Source: Chryseobacterium sp. 52 (GTDB lineage: Bacteria; Bacteroidota; Bacteroidia; Flavobacteriales; Weeksellaceae). From it: a stretch of 64,000 bases of DNA. This document shows, piece by piece, positions 60,242 to 64,000 of the stretch. Positions within the stretch are counted from its first letter, which is position 1; each line of letters opens with the position of its first letter. The translations under genes and the position numbers were made by a program. The notes beneath the pieces were generated by a model. The model searched no databases, had not been told where the DNA came from, and was given only the letters and a program-made list of their open reading frames with translations. The DNA lies in assembly GCF_002754245.1 (NCBI RefSeq), contig NZ_PEEX01000001.1, positions 4,568,001 through 4,632,000 of the forward strand. Reading direction: 5' to 3'.

Positions 60242-60739
60242 TTATTTTGTGCTTATTTTGGTTTTTAAATTATTTTTCGCCCTGTTCATTTTTACTCTTG
60301 CATTCCCCTCTGTTATTCCCAAGATTTCTCCGATCTCTCTATACGGTTTGTCTTCCAGGTACATCATGATTAAAGCTTTTTCCACGTCAGACAACTCGTG
60401 AATGGCTTTGTACATTTTTTTGAGTTTATACTCATTATCTTCATCCACCTCATATTCCATTTTTAAAGAAGCAACATCGATATCAGCATGTTGTAATCTT
60501 TTTTTCTGAGGTTTTCTAAAAAGGGTCATTGCTGTATTGAGGGCTACCTTGTACATCCATGTGGAAAATTTAGCTTCCCCTTTAAATCCCGGAAAAGATC
60601 TCCATAGCTGAACCGTAATTTCCTGAAAGAGGTCTTCATGGTCTTCGGGATTGTCTGTATATATCCTGCATATTTTGTGAATCAACCTTTGGTTGGGCTT
60701 AAAAAAATCAACAAAGGTTTTCTCCAGTTCTGTGTTCAT
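60242..60739 (-). CDS. ECF-type RNA polymerase sigma factor
   Basis: A 165-residue sigma factor. Region 2 is at residues ~28-75 (DLFQEITVQLWRSFPGFKGEAKFSTWMYKVALNTAM). Region 4 HTH is at ~135-160 (REIGEILGITEGNARVKMNRAKNNL). It redirects RNA polymerase to a small regulon in response to an envelope or stress signal. The next gene on the same transcript is the membrane partner. No promoter was found for it in the window. Confidence 0.92.
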   Translation of the reverse strand: MNTELEKTFVDFFKPNQRLIHKICRIYTDNPEDHEDLFQEITVQLWRSFPGFKGEAKFSTWMYKVALNTAMTLFRKPQKKRLQHADIDVASLKMEYEVDEDNEYKLKKMYKAIHELSDVEKALIMMYLEDKPYREIGEILGITEGNARVKMNRAKNNLKTKISTK

Positions 60740-60795
60740 ACCTTATGAGTGGGAAGTTTTTATTTTCGTTACAGATTTTTATCAAAAAATTAAAA

Positions 60796-60821
60796 ACGGC
60801 ATTTCATTTCTGAAATGCCGT
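60796..60821 (-). terminator. Intrinsic terminator of the DUF2147 gene
   Basis: ACGGCATTTCA-TTTC-TGAAATGCCGT, a perfect 11-bp stem, followed on the minus strand by five T. Confidence 0.85.
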
Positions 60822-60844
60822 CTTACAATTTTATTTAAACCTGG

Positions 60845-61264
60845 TTAATTTACTTTGTCCCAAACTTGAGTTCTTCCTAATATTGAAACTCCCATATATC
60901 CTCTTACATTCAGTTTGTCACCACTTTTTGTGATGGTACATTTATAAGTTTTACCTGTTTTAGGATCAGTAATTGTTCCTCCGGTAAATTCATCACCGTC
61001 TTTTTTAAGTCCTCTGATGATTTCCAGTCCCAAGATCGGCTTTCCTTTTCTGTCGTCTTTACAAGCTGAACAGTTTGCATCTGCCGGCTTTATCAACAAC
61101 TGGGAAACTTTTCCGTAATATTTTCCGTCTGACTTTTTATAGATCTCTACTACAGATTTAGCTTGTTTTGTTTCATCATCTATAGTCTTCCATTTTCCTT
61201 CAATCTGTGCAAACGATAGTACGCCAAACAAAGACAGTACGAATGTTAATAATAATTTTTTCAT
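60845..61264 (-). CDS. DUF2147 family secreted protein
   Basis: A 139-residue exported protein with a signal peptide (LSLFGVLSFAQ). The remainder is the DUF2147 beta domain: GKWKTIDDETKQAKSVVEIYKKSDGKYYGKV, CSACKDDRKGKPILG, and GYMGVSILGRTQVWDK at the end. The Cys pair CSAC may form a disulfide. The fold is lipocalin-like in some models, but no ligand is established. Confidence 0.88.
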   Translation of the reverse strand: MKKLLLTFVLSLFGVLSFAQIEGKWKTIDDETKQAKSVVEIYKKSDGKYYGKVSQLLIKPADANCSACKDDRKGKPILGLEIIRGLKKDGDEFTGGTITDPKTGKTYKCTITKSGDKLNVRGYMGVSILGRTQVWDKVN

Positions 61265-61416
61265 ATTTCTTATAGTTTTAATTCTGATATACGTTTTTTG
61301 TTATGTATTCTATTGCTAAAAATATAAATTAATTTTAAACAAACAAAAACTTTTATTATCCTAGGCATATATAACAATACACATACCAATTTTCAAAACT
61401 AAACAACGTTCAAAAT

Positions 61417-63345
61417 TTAGTTGAGTTTCCGGTTAATTACCCTGTCCATATAATCCTGAAACCAGGCTTTTGCCGTCTGCATTCCTTTTTCAATTTCCGG
61501 TGTCTTTAATTTACCCATCAGATTTTTTTCAAATCCGAGGTCATTTTTCTCATACACACCTATAATCTCCTTTCCGTCGAAACGGTACATATAGTTTCCA
61601 ATGATAAACTGCTCTGAACTTCCATCTGAATTGACCACGATAGATGGATACTTTTTATCGCTTACCACACTTCTCCCCCAGCTCCGGATCGGCTTGTTGT
61701 ACCCGATAAGATCGGCTAATGTAGGATAAATGTCTATTTGCTGTGCAGTCTCCATATTCACTCCTTTAAGGTTGTATTCCGGGTTTGGAGAATAGAGGAT
61801 CAATGGAACGGCAAAACGGTTCATAGCTTTTTCATATTCTCCATAAGCGATCTGGTTGGTGTGATCTCCCGTGAAAACAAATATCGTATTATTGAACCAC
61901 GGTTCTTTTTTAGCCGTCTCAAAATATTTTTTGATAGCATAATCCGTGTACTGTATTGGCTCATGCATTTCTATGGTTCCTTTTTTGAATTTCCCGTTGT
62001 ATTTTTCAGGGATTTTAAACGGATGGTGTGATGAGGCAGTAAACACCGTTGTCATAAACGGCTGCTTCTTTCCTACATTTTTTGCGAAATACTGAAGAAA
62101 CGGCTCATCCCATATGGCCCACATTCCGTCGAAATCCTCATCATGATTGTATTCATTTTTCCCGAAATAATGTTTAAAACCTAATATATTTCCAAATCCC
62201 AGGAAGCCCATCGATCCGTTGGGTGCTCCGTGATAGAAAGAAGTATCATAACCCAGATCGCTGCATACTGAAACAATAGACTGAATTTTCTGATTGGAAT
62301 ACGGAGAACTGGTAAAAGCATCGGTAAGACTCGGAATTCCCGCCAACACACTGCTCATTCCGTGAATAGATTGCCTTCCATTAGCAAAAGTATTGGGGAA
62401 AATTAAACTCTGACCGGCAAGACTGTCTATAAATGGGGTATAGGAAACATAGCCATTTATATTTTTATCTTTATTAAATGCTCCTGAATATTCTCTCCCA
62501 AAAGATTCAACGATGAAAATAACGATGTTGGGACGGTTTTCAACTTTCCTGTCGTATATTTTATAAGGCTGAACATTATCATCAATATATTTTTTGTCTA
62601 CAAAATGAACTTCTTTAAAGTTATTGGTTCCCAATGTTCTGAAGAAAGAAAATGTACTGTTCAACACCACATTTCCCTGAAGCGGATTAACCACAAAACG
62701 GTTGGCATCCACCAGGTTAATAGGTCTTGTACTGTGTTTGAAATCTCCACGGATACCTCCTACTACCAAAACGGCTGTACCACAAAGGACAAGCACAGAC
62801 CAGATAAAATATGGAATGAGTTTTAGAGGTTTCTGTTCCGTCATCTTCACTTTTTTGTAAAGGAAAATCCAGAGGGCCATCAAAACAACAAACCAGATCA
62901 GAACAAAAGGATGCTGTCCTATGGAAACGGTGAAAACTTTAAAGACATTAGATTCATGTTTTGCTACATCCAGGGCTGTAGATGTCAATCTTGCCTGTGA
63001 AAATTTATAGTAAACAAAGTCGCCGAAGTTCATGGCATAGGCAATTCCGTTGGTCAAAAAATACAGCCAGAACAGAACGGTCTGATACCCTTTCTTTGTA
63101 TTGATAACAATCGGGACCAGGCTTAACAGAATAAATAAGGCATTAACGTATAAAATCGCCGTTGTATCAAAGGCGGTTCCATGAAATGCCAGGTTGAAAT
63201 AATCTGAAACGGAATCCACTTTGATGAGTTCTTTATTAAAATACCAAAACAAAAGTCGGGCAATCTGATAAAAAACATATGCTAAGAAAATCCGGTACAA
63301 AAGCACCAGAACTTCTTGTTTTCTAAATTCTTTAAAAAATTTCAT
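61417..63345 (-). CDS. LTA synthase-like sulfatase-fold membrane protein
   Basis: A 642-residue protein with five to six N-terminal hydrophobic segments (~15-200), then a periplasmic sulfatase-fold catalytic domain. Metal site Glu in VIFIVESFGREYSG (E280), nucleophile position in FANGRQSIHG with Ser (S326) where LtaS has Thr, a STDVH-like FTGDHTNQ, and GWSRVVS-type RSWGRSVVS. Gram-negative relatives transfer phosphoglycerol or phosphoethanolamine to glycans or lipids. TAAATTTG ends four bases before the ATG, so the mRNA may be leaderless. The pssA gene lies divergently nearby. Confidence 0.85.
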   Translation of the reverse strand: MKFFKEFRKQEVLVLLYRIFLAYVFYQIARLLFWYFNKELIKVDSVSDYFNLAFHGTAFDTTAILYVNALFILLSLVPIVINTKKGYQTVLFWLYFLTNGIAYAMNFGDFVYYKFSQARLTSTALDVAKHESNVFKVFTVSIGQHPFVLIWFVVLMALWIFLYKKVKMTEQKPLKLIPYFIWSVLVLCGTAVLVVGGIRGDFKHSTRPINLVDANRFVVNPLQGNVVLNSTFSFFRTLGTNNFKEVHFVDKKYIDDNVQPYKIYDRKVENRPNIVIFIVESFGREYSGAFNKDKNINGYVSYTPFIDSLAGQSLIFPNTFANGRQSIHGMSSVLAGIPSLTDAFTSSPYSNQKIQSIVSVCSDLGYDTSFYHGAPNGSMGFLGFGNILGFKHYFGKNEYNHDEDFDGMWAIWDEPFLQYFAKNVGKKQPFMTTVFTASSHHPFKIPEKYNGKFKKGTIEMHEPIQYTDYAIKKYFETAKKEPWFNNTIFVFTGDHTNQIAYGEYEKAMNRFAVPLILYSPNPEYNLKGVNMETAQQIDIYPTLADLIGYNKPIRSWGRSVVSDKKYPSIVVNSDGSSEQFIIGNYMYRFDGKEIIGVYEKNDLGFEKNLMGKLKTPEIEKGMQTAKAWFQDYMDRVINRKLN

Positions 63346-63349
63346 CCGG

Positions 63350-63357
63350 CAAATTTA
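63350..63357 (-). promoter_or_regulatory. Promoter -7 element abutting the LTA-synthase-like start
   Basis: TAAATTTG-CCGG-ATG on the minus strand, four bases between element and start codon. Confidence 0.55.
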
Positions 63358-63421
63358 CATCAAAATCGTATTAATGTATTTTTTCCTGCATAAAATTTCA
63401 GGATAAAATTTTGAAAAACTG

Positions 63422-63429
63422 TATTTTTG
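63422..63429 (+). promoter_or_regulatory. Promoter -7 element abutting pssA
   Basis: TATTTTTG, then five bases, then the ATG at 63435. Predicted transcription start is at or within a base or two of the start codon. Confidence 0.5.
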
Positions 63430-63434
63430 CTGAC

Positions 63435-64000
63435 ATGAATTTTATAAAAAATAATCTTGCTAATTTACTGACGCTTGCTAATTTATTTGCAGGCTGTGTA
63501 GGTGCGATACATCTTATTTTAGGAGATTACCAGACTACGGCAATCTGTATCATTCTTTCTTCAATTTTTGATTTCTTTGACGGGTTTGTGGCCCGGGCTG
63601 TAAAATCGAACTCTAATCTGGGGCTTCAGCTGGATTCTCTGGCAGATATGGTAAGTTTCGGATTGATTCCCGGTCTTACGATGTATAAGGCTCTGGAACC
63701 GTTCGGAAATGAAATTTTAGGACTGCATCTTCCTTTTGAAATCAGCTACATTGGTCTGTTAGCGACTATTTTCTCTTGCCTCAGACTTGCTATTTTTAAT
63801 CTGGATGAGGAACAGCGTTATTATTTCAAAGGACTAAATACCCCAACCAATACGGTACTGTTATTTGGATTATACTATGCTTTTAAAGAAACAGGAGCCT
63901 TTGGATTTTTATTTGAAAATTCATTATTCTTAATCCTGTTAACGGTTCTCACCTCATGGCTTCTGATCAGCCCGATCAAAATGATGGCTATGAAATTTAA
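63435..64000 (+). CDS. pssA: CDP-diacylglycerol-serine O-phosphatidyltransferase, N-terminal part (cut by window edge)
   Basis: The frame begins MNFIKNNLANLLTLANLFAGC and runs off the right edge after 188 complete codons. PssA makes phosphatidylserine, precursor of phosphatidylethanolamine. The full CDP-alcohol signature is present: DFFDGFVAR, then eight residues, Gly, three residues, Asp, SLAD (metal and active-site Asp). The hydrophobic pattern (NLLTLANLFAG, FSCLRLAIFNL) is typical of bacterial PssA. Compare the atypical relative at 863-1462. Confidence 0.93.
   Translation, partial: MNFIKNNLANLLTLANLFAGCVGAIHLILGDYQTTAICIILSSIFDFFDGFVARAVKSNSNLGLQLDSLADMVSFGLIPGLTMYKALEPFGNEILGLHLPFEISYIGLLATIFSCLRLAIFNLDEEQRYYFKGLNTPTNTVLLFGLYYAFKETGAFGFLFENSLFLILLTVLTSWLLISPIKMMAMKF

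Noticed and set aside
1..64000. Prophage, integrase, transposase, CRISPR array or rRNA/tRNA genes
   Set aside because: None seen on either strand at the level of recognisable proteins, repeats or folds.

Overview
The window looks like chromosomal DNA of a Chryseobacterium-like bacterium (Bacteroidota, Flavobacteriia, Weeksellaceae). The evidence is AT-rich DNA, promoters with the Bacteroidetes -7 element TAnnTTTG, almost no Shine-Dalgarno sites, a type IX secretion (T9SS) sorting-domain protein, SusE/F-like remains, a carboxypeptidase-regulatory-domain/TonB barrel protein, and S16 with a long Ala/Glu-rich tail. No rRNA, tRNA, CRISPR array, IS element or prophage was seen. Genus-level placement is an inference.

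Layout. 0-8.4 kb: asnS (cut by the left edge), a CDP-alcohol phosphatidyltransferase with surface-repeat and envelope genes, an HTH plus AraC regulator pair followed by a serine hydrolase and a lipoprotein, then rpsP-rimM. 8.5-14.9 kb: a chimeric gene remnant, nitroreductase, DoxX-like and GreA-like proteins, an aminopeptidase P-type enzyme, an SRPBCC protein and an M3 peptidase. 15.1-20.9 kb: an accessory stretch of small acidic or membrane proteins, an Imm32-like immunity gene and several broken genes. 21-34.3 kb: a serine hydrolase, a TetR/MFS efflux unit with a matching VOC lipoprotein, an epimerase with a Crp-type regulator, a TonB-type barrel, and a TetR-GNAT-AraC-NAD(P)H oxidoreductase run. 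34.4-37.7 kb: a tyrosyl-tRNA synthetase gene behind what looks like a ribosome-mediated attenuator (Tyr-Tyr leader peptide plus terminator), then an exonuclease and small genes. 37.7-40.4 kb: a TPR/HTH membrane regulator and a T9SS cargo protein.

40.8-46.6 kb: a six-gene minus-strand operon encoding two TerD proteins, two von Willebrand A (TerY-type) proteins, a PP2C phosphatase and a protein kinase with zinc ribbon. This is the TerD/TerY-P phospho-signalling assembly, with no terC in the window. A perfect 18-bp-arm hairpin separates the terD pair from the other four genes. 46.9-64 kb: housekeeping and envelope genes: LPG-flippase-like protein, panD, HU, pdxH, YqgE, amidase, a degenerate class IV aminotransferase, a START-like protein, a class III aminotransferase, OstA, a Fur-type regulator, kup, pdhB, an ECF sigma/membrane partner pair, DUF2147, an LTA-synthase-like protein and pssA (cut by the right edge).

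The best candidates for new biology are the tyrS leader, the TerD/TerY-P operon with its internal hairpin, a recurring TAnnTTTG-N4/5-ATG arrangement that predicts leaderless mRNAs, the shared ATAGA-N4-TCTAT operators, and the gene debris at 8.5-8.9 and 15-18.5 kb. All calls come from reading the sequence and from family knowledge; no database search was run.
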